Positions 24,307 through 36,075 are shown, counted from the first letter of the stretch. The stretch: 64,000 nucleotides of DNA from UBA7803 sp040219135 (GCA_040219135.1 JAVJTA010000017.1:186001-250000); one strand, 5' to 3'. A program made the numbers and translations. The notes: generated by a model from the letters alone, not told the origin.

Positions 24307-25452
24307 TCACTCTGGTGGAGTTACCGCCCGCAGACCGCGTCCCACCGGAACCATCAGAGCCGCCGCGCCGAGCCCGCAGGCAAGCATGGCCATAGCCACC
24401 CGCGGCGCGTGGCCCTGAACCAGCAGCGCGGAGGCCGCGCTGATGAGCCCACCGCCGGCGAACTGGGTAGCACCCAGCACCGCGGCCGCCGTGCCGCCAA
24501 GCCTGCGGAAGTGCTGCATCACGCTGGCCTGAACGTTCGGTGCGATCGCGCCCATGGCGCCGATCACCAGCATCAGCCCGGGAATCACCAGCCAGCGCGG
24601 CACCGGCAGCACGATGGCGGAAAGCAGTACGGCCACGGCCAGGCACTGGAACCGCACCGACACCGCGAGGATCTGGCGGGGCTCGAAGTGTTCCAGGAGG
24701 CGGCGGTTGAGCAGCGAGACGCTGGCCATGGCGGCCACGTTGAGCGCGAACACCGCGGAGAAGTCCCGGTTGCCGAGTCCCAGCCACTCCTGCAGCAGGA
24801 ACGGTGCGTGGGTCAGGTAGATCAGCAGCGTGCTGAACGCCAGGGCCTGAAGCAGCACCAGCAGGACGACCGTGCGGTTTCTCAGCACATGGCCGTAGTT
24901 GCTGATCAGAGCATGCAGCGGTTCCCGGGGTCCCCCGCGGATGGGTCCCATGGCCGGAAACAGCAGCAGCTGCAGCAGCACGCCTACCAGCAGTGCGTAG
25001 CCGGCCAGGAACTCGAACACCCCGTGCCAGCCGAGCACGCTCAGCAGGATCGAGCCGATGGTCGGCGCGATGGCCGGGGCGATGAACATGATGAGCGCGA
25101 TGAGCGAGAACAGCCGGGCCGTGTCCCTGCCGGACGTGTGATCGCGGACGATGGCCGGCACGCTCACCGCCACCCAGCCGCCGCCGAACGCCTGCAGGGC
25201 GCGCCACCCGAGCATGGCCGGCAGCGTTTCGGCGCGCGCGACCATCAGGCTGCCGATGATGAACACCACGAGACCGGCGAACAGCACCGGCCGGCGTCCG
25301 AACCGATCCGACAGAGGCCCGCCGATCAGCTGGCCGAAAGCGAGCAGAAACACGTAGATGCTCAGGGTCAGCCCGACCTCGCTGGTGGTCACGCCGAGGT
25401 CCGCCGCGATCTGCGGGAAGGCGGGCAGATAGGCATCGAGAGCCAGCGGCAC
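24307..25452 (-). CDS. Bcr/CflA-type MFS drug exporter
   Basis: Major facilitator transporter of about 381 residues. LDAYLPAFPQIAADL and GQLIGGPLSDRFGRRPVL (motif A) are typical of Bcr/CflA proton-coupled drug efflux. About 12 hydrophobic helices are seen. The only conventional start, GTG 25452, cuts into helix 1. The same frame continues upstream with LRLAPLLALAVAL, so translation probably begins further up, perhaps at a CTG at 25500 or 25491, just downstream of the receiver-protein stop. It is the last gene of the leftward set. Confidence 0.82.
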   Translation of the reverse strand: MPLALDAYLPAFPQIAADLGVTTSEVGLTLSIYVFLLAFGQLIGGPLSDRFGRRPVLFAGLVVFIIGSLMVARAETLPAMLGWRALQAFGGGWVAVSVPAIVRDHTSGRDTARLFSLIALIMFIAPAIAPTIGSILLSVLGWHGVFEFLAGYALLVGVLLQLLLFPAMGPIRGGPREPLHALISNYGHVLRNRTVVLLVLLQALAFSTLLIYLTHAPFLLQEWLGLGNRDFSAVFALNVAAMASVSLLNRRLLEHFEPRQILAVSVRFQCLAVAVLLSAIVLPVPRWLVIPGLMLVIGAMGAIAPNVQASVMQHFRRLGGTAAAVLGATQFAGGGLISAASALLVQGHAPRVAMAMLACGLGAAALMVPVGRGLRAVTPPE

Positions 25453-25557
25453 CAGGGCGACCGCCAGGGCCAGCAGGGGGGCGAGTCGCAGATGTGTCAG
25501 GGCGTGGCTCCGGGCGGGGTCGCGGGGCCGCCAGCCTAGCAGGAACGCTATGCCCGG

Positions 25558-26922
25558 TCAGCGCAGTGTGGCCACCTCGGTGCTGCGCGGGTCCAGGGTG
25601 AACTCGAGGCGATTGTAATCCGCAGCCAGCCGGTTCCAGGCACCGGCGCGGTCGGCTCCGGGCGGGAAGCGCGCGCTGTCGCTGGCGGATTCGTGACGTG
25701 CCGCCAGGTGAACGGTGATGCCGTAGGCCTCGGCGGCTTCGGCGGCGACGGTGGCGAAGGCCACCGACTGCAGACCGCTCAGCGCCGGAACCTCCTGCAG
25801 GGGATGGCCGAGCGCTTCGCAGCCGTCGACCGGTGTTTCCGGCCGCGCGAGCTGCAGCTCGCCGGAAGCGTCCCGAGTCAGACAGAAGGGTGCCAGGCGC
25901 GCGGTGATGCTGACGCTGCCGCGATAGTCGAGGGCGTTGAGATGTTGCAGCAGCGTAGCCAGAGCCTCCGCTGCCCGATCGTCGAACGGGGTGCCGTCGA
26001 AGGCTACCGTGCTGCTGTGGTTCAGGGCCCACTGCAGAGCGCCGAACGATTCCCGTCGCTGGGCGTCGGCGGCGACCAGGCGCTCGCGCAGGCTTTGATC
26101 CAGACCCGCATTGCGGCGGCCCATCAGGGCCAGCTCGTTGCGCGAGGCGGTGGTCATGCGGGCGACTTCGGTGCGCGCGGCGTTGCGTTCCTGAACCATC
26201 TGCCAGCTGATGGCGCCGAACACCAGGGTCGCCACCGCAAGGCTACCGGTGAGCACGCTGGACAACGGGCGCGGTGCGCGACGGGCGGACGGAACGCCGG
26301 TCGCGGTCTCCTCCTCGCCCGGATAGTGCTCCAGGATCTCGGTCGCCACCTGGCGGGCGAAGGAGCGCTGGCCGGAAAGGATCTCGGCGCGCAGCTTCAG
26401 ATGCTGCTCCTCGAGGATGCGCGTGACCAGAGTCTGCACCGACACGCCGAGCGCACGGCGTTCGTACTCCTGCTCGACGTCATCGGCCAGGTCGCTGATT
26501 CGCCGCCGCGGTGTCTCGTCGTCCGGTTCGGCGCTGTCGGCGCGCCGGTCGGTGACCAGCCCGAGCTTCTCCAGCATCTGAAACAGAACGTTGGGATGAA
26601 ACTGTTTGGGCAGCACGCCCACCGCGCCGAGCGCACGAGCCTGGCTGACGTACACCTCGCCTTCCTTGGTGGTGTACATCATCACCGGAATGGTGGCGGT
26701 GCGCGGGTTGTTCTTGATTGCCGAGACGGCTTCCAGCCCGTCCATGCCGGGCATGGTGTGGTCCATGAAGATCACGTCCACCAGCTCCCCGCGCAGAAAC
26801 TGCAGGGCTTCCTCGCCGGATTCGGCGAACGCGACCTCCAGGTCGTGCTGGGACAGTAGCTTGGCCAGCGATTGCCGGGCGGTTCTCGAGTCGTCCACCA
26901 CCAGGGCGCGTTTGAATGCCAT
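25558..26922 (-). CDS. Receiver domain protein with a membrane segment and extracytoplasmic domain
   Basis: A 454-residue protein. Residues 1-120 are a CheY-like receiver with D10, D11, phospho-acceptor D54 in FMDHTMPGMDG, a threonine in MYTT and K105. Residues 125-215 are helical and charged. Residues 223-242 (VLTGSLAVATLVFGAISWQM) form one membrane helix. The remaining 210 residues begin with a likely coiled coil and carry a folded domain with repeated FDxR and ITARLAPF patterns, reminiscent of OmpA-like or SPOR-adjacent periplasmic domains but not assignable. A receiver tied to a single-pass membrane protein is uncommon. The gene lies between pldA and the MFS gene. Confidence 0.7.
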   Translation of the reverse strand: MAFKRALVVDDSRTARQSLAKLLSQHDLEVAFAESGEEALQFLRGELVDVIFMDHTMPGMDGLEAVSAIKNNPRTATIPVMMYTTKEGEVYVSQARALGAVGVLPKQFHPNVLFQMLEKLGLVTDRRADSAEPDDETPRRRISDLADDVEQEYERRALGVSVQTLVTRILEEQHLKLRAEILSGQRSFARQVATEILEHYPGEEETATGVPSARRAPRPLSSVLTGSLAVATLVFGAISWQMVQERNAARTEVARMTTASRNELALMGRRNAGLDQSLRERLVAADAQRRESFGALQWALNHSSTVAFDGTPFDDRAAEALATLLQHLNALDYRGSVSITARLAPFCLTRDASGELQLARPETPVDGCEALGHPLQEVPALSGLQSVAFATVAAEAAEAYGITVHLAARHESASDSARFPPGADRAGAWNRLAADYNRLEFTLDPRSTEVATLR

Positions 26923-26984
26923 CGGAGCTCTCGGTTCCTCTCGACAAGCGTAGTCTCGATCAGCCGATTGCGGTAATCCGTGAC

Positions 26985-28058
26985 TCAGAGCAGGTCGTTG
27001 AGCAGGATGCCGATGCCGATGCGCTCCATGTTCTCGTCGTAGTCGATCAGGCTCTCGCCGTAGCCGTTGAAATACTGGGCGTAACCGCGAATACCGCGCC
27101 ACAGCGGGAACGTCCACTCGAGCTGCACCGCGCCGCGGTTGTCCGAGCGCAGGTTGTTGCGCAGCATCAGGCTCAACTCGTGATTGCGTCGGCGGTAGGT
27201 GGAGGACAGCTCGAAGTAGCCCAGATACTTTTCGATGTCCGGGTTGTCGTCCCCGTCGGCGTCGAGGGGATCATCCTTGCGGCCTTCCGGAATGCGCCAC
27301 CACGGCTTCAGGCTCACGACCAGTTTCTCTTTCTCGAACTGGAAGTTGGCGTACACCCGGTTCCAGCTTCGCGACAGGCTGCCGCCGCGGCCGTTGGACT
27401 GATGGCTCAGGCCCAGGGTGATCAGCCCGGCGTCCAGGTCGAACGGCCCCCAGTCGACGGGGGTCGACCAGAACAGCTCCGGCTCGTAGTTGGTTTCCCG
27501 GAACGGCGCGGACACGTTCTGGTTGAAGGCCTGCCAGAACGCAAGCGTAGTGAAGCCGAAGTAGAGCCGGTCCCGCGGCAGCAGCAGATCGCCGGCGAGG
27601 CTGAACTTGAGGCTGAGCTGGAACTTGGTCTCGACGTTGTCCAGGTCGTTGCCCGTGAGGATCTCGCCGAGTTCGTTTTCGAACGGATCGAGGTTGGGGT
27701 GGCGGGCGTAGGTCACGGGGAGAAAGTAGTTGGCCTTGTGCGGTGTCAGCAGCGAGGTGATTTCCTCGGCGGCTTCCTCCCGGCGCAGCCGTCCGAGCAG
27801 CAGCGACTCCCCGCTCAGGGACTCCTCCTCGGCGCAGGCCGCGCGTATGTCCGCGACGGTCGCGTCGTCGGCGGCCTGTTCCAGCTGGCGCAGCAGACAG
27901 GCCTGGGACAGGGCCTGGCGTTCAAGCACTTCGGGTTGCGCTACGGGCTCTTCGGTCAGCGTGAATTCCTGCGCTGCGCCCGGCGCGGCGACCAGCATGG
28001 CAAACAGCATCCCGCAGGCGGCGCCGAGCCGCCGGCGACCGGTCGACGCGCACCTCAT
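26985..28058 (-). CDS. pldA: Outer membrane phospholipase A (OMPLA)
   Basis: A 357-residue protein with a signal peptide (cleavage near APGAAQ-E) and a 12-strand beta-barrel domain. The OMPLA catalytic signature GLSHQSNGRGG gives H219 and S221, and N233 in SRSWNR completes the Ser-His-Asn triad. The neighbouring glycine/serine loop is the calcium site. It ends in a short aromatic/leucine tail, ILLNDLL, that suits barrel insertion. The enzyme hydrolyses phospholipids that reach the outer leaflet when the membrane is disturbed. A 70-residue N-terminal region with two cysteines precedes the barrel, longer than in E. coli. Its ATG overlaps the GST stop. Confidence 0.88.
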   Translation of the reverse strand: MRCASTGRRRLGAACGMLFAMLVAAPGAAQEFTLTEEPVAQPEVLERQALSQACLLRQLEQAADDATVADIRAACAEEESLSGESLLLGRLRREEAAEEITSLLTPHKANYFLPVTYARHPNLDPFENELGEILTGNDLDNVETKFQLSLKFSLAGDLLLPRDRLYFGFTTLAFWQAFNQNVSAPFRETNYEPELFWSTPVDWGPFDLDAGLITLGLSHQSNGRGGSLSRSWNRVYANFQFEKEKLVVSLKPWWRIPEGRKDDPLDADGDDNPDIEKYLGYFELSSTYRRRNHELSLMLRNNLRSDNRGAVQLEWTFPLWRGIRGYAQYFNGYGESLIDYDENMERIGIGILLNDLL

Positions 28059-28663
28059 GGGACGGCGCGGGCCCGTTGGAACGCTGGCCGCGCGGCGAGC
28101 CGCTGCCAGTAGGGCAGCACGCCGTCAGGCAGGCGATCGGGAATCAGGTGCTCGGAGAGAAACAGCGAGTAGCCCATCATGACGTCGGCCGCCGAGAACG
28201 CGTCGCCCAGCAGGTAGGGGCCCTCGGCGGTGGCGTCCGCCACCGCGTGCAGGCACAGTTCCGTCCGCCTGGCCATTTCCTCGAGTACGGCGGGGACTTC
28301 GGCGTCCGGGAACTCGCGGCGGTGGTTGACCATCTCGCCGAGCGGCCGCGCGAAGGTCGATTCGGCGAACCAGCTCCACTGCAGGTAGCGGGCGTGCTCC
28401 GGGGTCCCCGGAGGCGGCTGCAGCCGACCGTCCCCGTAGCGATCGACCAGGTACTGGACCATGGCCCCGGATTCGAACAGGGTCAGCTCACCGTCTTTCA
28501 TGACCGGAACCTTGCCCACCGGGTTCAGCGCGCGCCACGCCGGTGTCGCCCGGTAGGCGGCGGAGAAATCCACCGGGATCGGCCGGTAGGCGAGGCCCAG
28601 TTCCTCACACAGCCAGATCACCCGCAGTGAGCGGGTACCGGCGACGTGGTAGATGTCGAGCAT
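28055..28663 (-). CDS. Glutathione S-transferase family protein
   Basis: A 202-residue cytosolic protein. The thioredoxin-like N-terminal domain holds RSLRVIWLCEELGLAYRP, the cis-proline region NPVGKVPVM and the gamma-glutamyl site FESGAMVQYLVDRYG. The C-terminal domain is all-helical, with the N-capping FSAADVMMGY. It most resembles bacterial GSTs of the beta/theta-like group; the catalytic residue near the N-terminus could be S12. It is coupled to pldA through a four-base overlap and may serve in handling oxidised lipids, though that is only inference from position. Confidence 0.85.
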   Translation of the reverse strand: MLDIYHVAGTRSLRVIWLCEELGLAYRPIPVDFSAAYRATPAWRALNPVGKVPVMKDGELTLFESGAMVQYLVDRYGDGRLQPPPGTPEHARYLQWSWFAESTFARPLGEMVNHRREFPDAEVPAVLEEMARRTELCLHAVADATAEGPYLLGDAFSAADVMMGYSLFLSEHLIPDRLPDGVLPYWQRLAARPAFQRARAVP

Positions 28664-28710
28664 GCGTAGCGGCTCCGGGCTGGACCTGACGGGACCGGAG
28701 TATACCGGGG

Positions 28711-29781
28711 CTACAGTCGCTGGCTCACCTCGATGGCGCCGCTGCCGGCGGGCAGAGTCACGAAGGTACCGTCCACGCTGAGCGTTACCGGGCCCGGGTA
28801 GCGGTCGCCCACGCCCTCGAGGAACGCCGTGGCCAGGCCGGGCAGCGGCAGCGGCGGCACGATGTGGTAGAGCAGCAGGTGCCGCGCGCCGGCGCGTTCG
28901 GCCACGGCGGCGGCCTCTTCCGGCGTCGTGTGGTAGTCGAGAATGTCCTGAGTGATGTGCGCCAGGTTGTCGCGCCCGGCGTCACGTGCGGCTCTGTTCA
29001 TCAGCCCCACCAGCTGGGCGGCGAGGGCTTCGTGAGCGAGCAGGTCGACGTCCCTGGCCAGACGCTCCACTTCCGCGGATTCCTTCGTATCGCCGCTGAT
29101 CACGAGCGATCGCCCGCCGTAGTCGAAGCGGTAGCCAACGGCGGGTACCACGGGCTCGTGGTCGACGACGAACGCGCGGATATGCAGATCGCCATCGTCG
29201 ATCAGGCTGATCGGCGCGCCGGCCCCGGGCAGGGCGAACGGCATCGCGCGACTGCCGGCGCCGCCCGGCGGCGCCACCAGCGCACCGTGATGGGCGGTGC
29301 GATAGGTCGCGTCCAGGGCATAGGCTTCGTTGAATCCCGCCACCACCCGCTCCACACCGGTCGGACCGTACACGGGTAGGGGCTCGCTGTTGGAGCCCGC
29401 GGTCCAGCGCAGCATGGAAGTCTCGCCGAGCCCGTCGATGTGGTCCGAGTGAAAATGCGTCAGCAGCACCGCCTCGATGCGGCCGGCCGGCAGGCCCATG
29501 CGCTGCAGATTGCGGATGCCGTTGCTGCCGCTGTCCACCAGAAACAGGCGCCGCCCGGCGATCACCGCCAGGCACGGCCCGGAACGCTCGGCCGCCGGCA
29601 GCGGCGCGCCGGCACCGCACACGGCGAGGTGCAGCCCGTCCGGCAGTTCGGCGATCGCATCGCCGGTCATGTTGGCGTCCAGCGCCCGGGACATTGCCCA
29701 CATGGCGACCTCGGCGCGGTAGGTCACCAGCAGCGCGGTCGCCGCCGCGACTACCAGCACGATCAGCCATCTCAAACGCAT
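28711..29781 (-). CDS. Membrane-anchored MBL-fold metallo-hydrolase
   Basis: A 356-residue protein from ATG 29781, with GGAG about ten bases upstream. An N-terminal hydrophobic helix (LRWLIVLVVAAATALLV) forms a signal anchor or signal peptide. The metallo-beta-lactamase fold shows THFHSDHIDG (HxHxDH), DHEP, SGDTKES and a late LLYHIVPP. The pattern fits the RNase Z / arylsulfatase-like (AtsA) branch. Because it is exported, a role on an external ester or lactone is more likely than tRNA processing. It is the first gene of the leftward MBL-GST-pldA-receiver-MFS group and is divergent from an SDR gene. Confidence 0.8.
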   Translation of the reverse strand: MRLRWLIVLVVAAATALLVTYRAEVAMWAMSRALDANMTGDAIAELPDGLHLAVCGAGAPLPAAERSGPCLAVIAGRRLFLVDSGSNGIRNLQRMGLPAGRIEAVLLTHFHSDHIDGLGETSMLRWTAGSNSEPLPVYGPTGVERVVAGFNEAYALDATYRTAHHGALVAPPGGAGSRAMPFALPGAGAPISLIDDGDLHIRAFVVDHEPVVPAVGYRFDYGGRSLVISGDTKESAEVERLARDVDLLAHEALAAQLVGLMNRAARDAGRDNLAHITQDILDYHTTPEEAAAVAERAGARHLLLYHIVPPLPLPGLATAFLEGVGDRYPGPVTLSVDGTFVTLPAGSGAIEVSQRL

Positions 29782-29932
29782 GCGGTTGCTCCGTCGTGAT
29801 GCGGGTGGGGTATCTTGGCATGTCTTTCCGCCTGGGGGGCGTCGCGACACGCAGAGGCGTTGACGGTCGGCGGCGTTCGTGTGAGCCTGCCCGGCTCGTC
29901 ACCACGACCGCTCATCGCCGGGAGGAACCGCC

Positions 29933-30709
29933 GTGCCAAAGTTCGATCTGCCCAATGCCGATAGCGATCTCAGCGGCCAGGTCGCTCTGGTCACGGGTGC
30001 CACCTCGGGTCTGGGCCGGCGGTTTGCCGCGGTGCTGGCGGCGGCGGGGGCCAGCGTCGCCGTGGCCGGCCGACGGGTCGAACGGCTCGGCGAGGTGCAG
30101 GCCGAACTCGAGGCGCTGGGGGCGAAGAGCGTCGGCATCCGGCTCGACATGACGGACACCGACAGCATTCTCGGTGCCGTCGAAGAGGCCGAGCGCGCCC
30201 TCGGTACCGTGACCATTCTGGTGAACAACGCCGGCATTCCGGATGCCCAGCGCGCGCACAAGATGTCGGTCGAACTCATCGACGACGTGTTCGGCACCAA
30301 TCTGCGGGGCCCCTACGTGCTGTCCTGCGAGGTGGCGCGGCGACTCATTGCTGCAGGGAAGCCCGGCCGCATGGTCAACATCTCCTCGGTAGGCGCGTTC
30401 ACCTACGGCGGCAATGGTGCCGCGCTGTACTCCATCACCAAGGCGGGCATCAACCGCATGACCGAAGTTCTGGCGGTGGAGTGGTCGCGCTACAACATCA
30501 ACGTCAACGGCATCGCGCCCGGCGCGTTCTCCTCGGAAATGATGGACGGCATGCTCGAGCGCATGGGTGACATCACCCAGCACTTTCCACGCAAACGGCT
30601 CGGTGATCCGGCGCAGCTGGACAGTACCCTGTTGTACCTCGTCGCGCCGGCATCCGAATGCGTCACGGGCACCGTGATCAAGGTCGACGACGGCCAGGGC
30701 AGCCGCTGA
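29933..30709 (+). CDS. Short-chain dehydrogenase/reductase (SDR)
   Basis: A 258-residue NAD(P)-dependent enzyme with GTG start 29933 behind GGGAGGAA. Motifs: TGATSGLGRR for the cofactor, VNNAGIPD, the serine of NISSVGAF and the catalytic LYSITKAG (YxxxK). The family catalyses alcohol/ketone interconversion; 3-oxoacyl or hydroxysteroid substrates are common. It stands between divergent MBL and histidine-kinase genes, so no pathway is implied by position. Confidence 0.86.
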   Translation: MPKFDLPNADSDLSGQVALVTGATSGLGRRFAAVLAAAGASVAVAGRRVERLGEVQAELEALGAKSVGIRLDMTDTDSILGAVEEAERALGTVTILVNNAGIPDAQRAHKMSVELIDDVFGTNLRGPYVLSCEVARRLIAAGKPGRMVNISSVGAFTYGGNGAALYSITKAGINRMTEVLAVEWSRYNINVNGIAPGAFSSEMMDGMLERMGDITQHFPRKRLGDPAQLDSTLLYLVAPASECVTGTVIKVDDGQGSR

Positions 30710-30777
30710 TTGTGGTCTCGTCGTGAAACTGTGACCGGCACCACGCCTGCGCCCTGACACCCTGCTAGTTTTCCAGG

Positions 30778-32982
<2,205 letters not shown>

Positions 32983-33361
32983 AGCACGGTTCCCTCGCGG
33001 ACTTCCCGTTCCTCGCCGGCCACTTTCATCCGTGCCCGGCCGGACAGCACCAGATAGACCTCGTCCTCGTCGTGCGGCGACTGCATGTCGCGGGCGCCCT
33101 TTGGCAGATGATAGAGGCCGCATGACAGGCTCGGTGTGCGCAGGAATTCCCTGTACTCGGGTTTGCCGCCGGCCAGTCGGGCCTCGAGCTTCTGAATGTC
33201 GAACACCTGCCAGGCTTCTTCGCTCATCGCACCGGTCTCTGTGAAAGGGAACTGCCGTCGATCATCTCAGGATTGGTCGACGCAAGTCCACGTGGCGCCA
33301 GCGCGCTGGTCCGGCTCGGGGCGGCGGCGCTATCATGGCTGTCGATCGGGGGAGGGAGCGT

Positions 33362-34816
33362 ATGTTCAGAGTGCTGCTGCTGGCGCTGCTGGTGCTTGCC
33401 GCGGTGGTGTCCATCCGCACCGTCGCCTATCGCCACGTGATCGACGACGCGCCGCCGGGATTGCCGGTGGAAATCGACGAGGCCCGAATCGTCGAACATC
33501 TGCAGCAGGCCATCGCCATTCCCACGGTGTCTCCGCAACCGCCGGAGATCGCCGATCCCCTGGCCTTCGACGCCTTCCTCGCCTGGCTCGAGACGACCTA
33601 TCCGCGGGTCTTCGCTGAACTCGAGCCGACGCGGCACGGCGGTCACTCGCTGCTTCTCACCTGGGCTGGCAGGGGGGCCGGCACCGGCGCGACGCCGGCA
33701 CCGGTGCTGCTAACCGCTCACTACGACGTTGTGCCGGTGATCGCCGGCAGCGAGTCGCTGTGGCGGTACCCGCCGTTCGCCGGTCGCGTTGCCGACGGCT
33801 ACGTCTGGGGTCGCGGCGCGCTCGACAACAAGAATGCCGTGGTCGGTCTCATGGAGGCCGTAGACTGGCTGCTGCAGCGTGGCGAGCGGCCGCAGCGCAG
33901 CGTGTATCTCAGTTTCGGCCACGACGAGGAGCTCGGTGGCACGGCGGGCGCCGCCGCGGTGGTCGAGCATCTGCGACAATCCGGCGTTCGCCTGGCGTGG
34001 AGCCTGGACGAGGGTTCTTTCGTCTTCCAGAACATGTTTCCCGGCGTGACGGTACCCGTCGCCACCATCAACACGGCGGAAAAGGGCAGCGTGACGCTGC
34101 GCATCATCGCCACGGCGGCCGGAGGTCACTCCTCGATGCCGCCGCAGGAGACCGCGGTGGGCCGTCTGGCCGAGGCGCTGGTGAGGCTGCAGGAGCATCC
34201 GCTGGCGGGTGGTCTCGAGGGTCTGGCCGCCGAGTCCTTCGACGCCATCGGCCCGCACATGCCGTTGCTGCAGCGGGCGCTGTTCGCCAATCGCTGGCTG
34301 TTCGGCCCGCTGGTGGAGTCCCAGCTCGCGCAGCTGCCGTTTGCCAACGCCATGCTGCGCACCACCACCGCGCCGACGATGCTGCAGGGCAGTCCCAAGG
34401 TCAACGTTCTGCCCATCGAAGCGGTGGCCACGGTCAACTTCCGGATACATCCGCGGGACAGCGTGGAGGACGTGGTCCGGCACGTTGAGTCGGTGGTGTC
34501 AGGCGAGCACGTGCGGGTCGAGGCGTTGCCGGGGAGACCGGCGTCGGCGGTGGCGGATGCCGGGTCCGAAGGGTTCCGTCTGATCGAACAGTCGGTGCGC
34601 GCCGAGTTCGGTGAGGTGGTGGTGGCGCCGGGGCTGCTGGTGGCCGCCACCGACAGCCGCCACTACGGCGAGATCGCCGACAATGCCTTCCGCTTCAATC
34701 CCATGGTGGTCACGGAGGCGGAGATTGCCGGATTTCACGGCACCAACGAACGCATCAGCACGGCGGGAATGGTGCAGGGCGTGCGCGCGTACGTACGCCT
34801 GTTACGCGGCCTGTGA
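33362..34816 (+). CDS. Membrane-anchored M20 family metallopeptidase
   Basis: A 484-residue protein from ATG 33362 behind GGGGGAGGG. An N-terminal hydrophobic helix (VLLLALLVLAAVVSI) anchors or exports it. The zinc ligands of the M20 fold are in TAHYDVVPV, GRGALDNKNAV and GHDEELGG, with the late H of AEIAGFHGTNERI. The pattern is closest to the carboxypeptidase S (CPS1/PM20D1) branch, which cleaves or makes N-acyl amino acids. The enzyme probably works in the periplasm on peptides or N-acyl amino acids. Confidence 0.83.
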   Translation: MFRVLLLALLVLAAVVSIRTVAYRHVIDDAPPGLPVEIDEARIVEHLQQAIAIPTVSPQPPEIADPLAFDAFLAWLETTYPRVFAELEPTRHGGHSLLLTWAGRGAGTGATPAPVLLTAHYDVVPVIAGSESLWRYPPFAGRVADGYVWGRGALDNKNAVVGLMEAVDWLLQRGERPQRSVYLSFGHDEELGGTAGAAAVVEHLRQSGVRLAWSLDEGSFVFQNMFPGVTVPVATINTAEKGSVTLRIIATAAGGHSSMPPQETAVGRLAEALVRLQEHPLAGGLEGLAAESFDAIGPHMPLLQRALFANRWLFGPLVESQLAQLPFANAMLRTTTAPTMLQGSPKVNVLPIEAVATVNFRIHPRDSVEDVVRHVESVVSGEHVRVEALPGRPASAVADAGSEGFRLIEQSVRAEFGEVVVAPGLLVAATDSRHYGEIADNAFRFNPMVVTEAEIAGFHGTNERISTAGMVQGVRAYVRLLRGL

Positions 34817-34907
34817 CGTCGGAGCGCGCGCGGTGAAGCGGATCGTCAGCCGATGCTCTTTGCAGGCCGCTCAACTCGGCGCCGGGGCATCAGGGGGGTA
34901 GTGACGA

Positions 34908-35348
34908 ATGATCGACTATCTGCAGCGGGAATGGGCAGCGCGGCCCTGGTGGATGAACGGACTGTTCGGGTTCTGCGTCTACATGACCTTCGTCTACGTA
35001 CCCTTCGTCGATCTCCTGTTCAAGCCGGTGGCCGCGGACGAAGAGGTCTGGTTCGGCATTACCCTGCACGGCTGGGCGGCCAAGGCGACCGCGCCCCTGC
35101 ACTGGGCGATCTACGCCGCCGGCGCCTACGGGTTCTGGAAGATGCGCGGCTGGATGTGGCCGTGGGCGGCGCTGTACACCGCCCAGGTGAGCCTGGCCAT
35201 GCTGGTGTGGAATGTGCTCGACCCGCGGGGCGCCGGGTTGGCCGCGGGCCTGGTGGCGGCCGCCGTGTTCGCGGTTCCGGCAGTGGCCCTGTGGCGGGCC
35301 CGGTCGGCGTTCGCCGCGTCCCCCGACAACGAGGAGCTCCAGTCATGA
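34908..35348 (+). CDS. Four-helix membrane protein of unknown function
   Basis: A 146-residue hydrophobic protein with about four membrane helices (around residues 17-37, 60-78, 85-103, 110-130). It is rich in tryptophan and tyrosine, for example MWPWAALYTAQ and WWMNGLFGF. No catalytic motif is seen. The TGA overlaps the ATG of the alanyl-tRNA editing gene, so the two are translationally coupled. Confidence 0.65.
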   Translation: MIDYLQREWAARPWWMNGLFGFCVYMTFVYVPFVDLLFKPVAADEEVWFGITLHGWAAKATAPLHWAIYAAGAYGFWKMRGWMWPWAALYTAQVSLAMLVWNVLDPRGAGLAAGLVAAAVFAVPAVALWRARSAFAASPDNEELQS

Positions 35349-36052
35349 CCAGCCGCATCTTCCAGCACAATGCCTACCAGCGCGAGTGCGACGCGATGAT
35401 CGTCGCTGCGGGCCCTGACGGGCTGGTGCTCGACCGCACCGTGTTCTATCCCAGCGGCGGCGGCCAGCCGGGCGACATCGGCGTGCTGGAGTGGGGTGAC
35501 GGCCAGCGGCTGTCGGTGCTCGACACCCGCAAGGGCGAGGCCGATCAAATCGTCCACGTCGTGGCCGCGGGGCAGCGGCCGCCACCGCCGGGAACCTCGG
35601 TTCGCGCGGTGATCGACTGGCCGCGGCGCCACCGCCACATGCGCATGCACACCTGCCTGCACCTGCTCTGCGCGCTGGTGGAGGCGCCGGTCACCGGCGG
35701 CAACCTGGGCGCCGATAAGGGCCGGCTGGATTTCGATCTGCCGGATGCCGCCCTGGACAAGGCGGAGCTCACCGAGGCGCTGAACGCGCTCATCGACCGG
35801 GACATCGAGACCGCGGTCGAGTGGATCAGCGAGGCCGAACTCGATGAGATGCCGGAGCTCGTCCGCACCCTGTCGGTGGCGCCGCCGCGGGGTTCCGGGC
35901 GGGTGCGGCTGTTGTCCATCCCCGGTATCGACCTGCAGCCCTGCGGCGGTACCCACGTCGCCCGTACCGGCGAGATCGGCCGCGTGCGGGTCAGCAAGAT
36001 CGAAAAGAAGAGTCGTCTGAATCGACGCATCGCCGTCGTCTTCGACGAATGA
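35345..36052 (+). CDS. Alanyl-tRNA editing protein (AlaX-like)
   Basis: A 235-residue protein, starting at ATG 35345 inside the stop of the preceding gene. The editing fold shows TVFYPSGGGQPGD, the zinc motif HTCLH (HxxxH) and CGGTHVA (CxxxH), and RVSKIEKKSR near the end. AlaX proteins deacylate Ser-tRNA-Ala or Gly-tRNA-Ala in trans, acting as a proofreading helper for alanyl-tRNA synthetase. The size fits the AlaX-M class. It is followed by a stretch of 17-bp repeats. Confidence 0.87.
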   Translation: MTSRIFQHNAYQRECDAMIVAAGPDGLVLDRTVFYPSGGGQPGDIGVLEWGDGQRLSVLDTRKGEADQIVHVVAAGQRPPPPGTSVRAVIDWPRRHRHMRMHTCLHLLCALVEAPVTGGNLGADKGRLDFDLPDAALDKAELTEALNALIDRDIETAVEWISEAELDEMPELVRTLSVAPPRGSGRVRLLSIPGIDLQPCGGTHVARTGEIGRVRVSKIEKKSRLNRRIAVVFDE

Positions 36053-36075
36053 GAGCAACCGCCGGTCGGCCCTAT

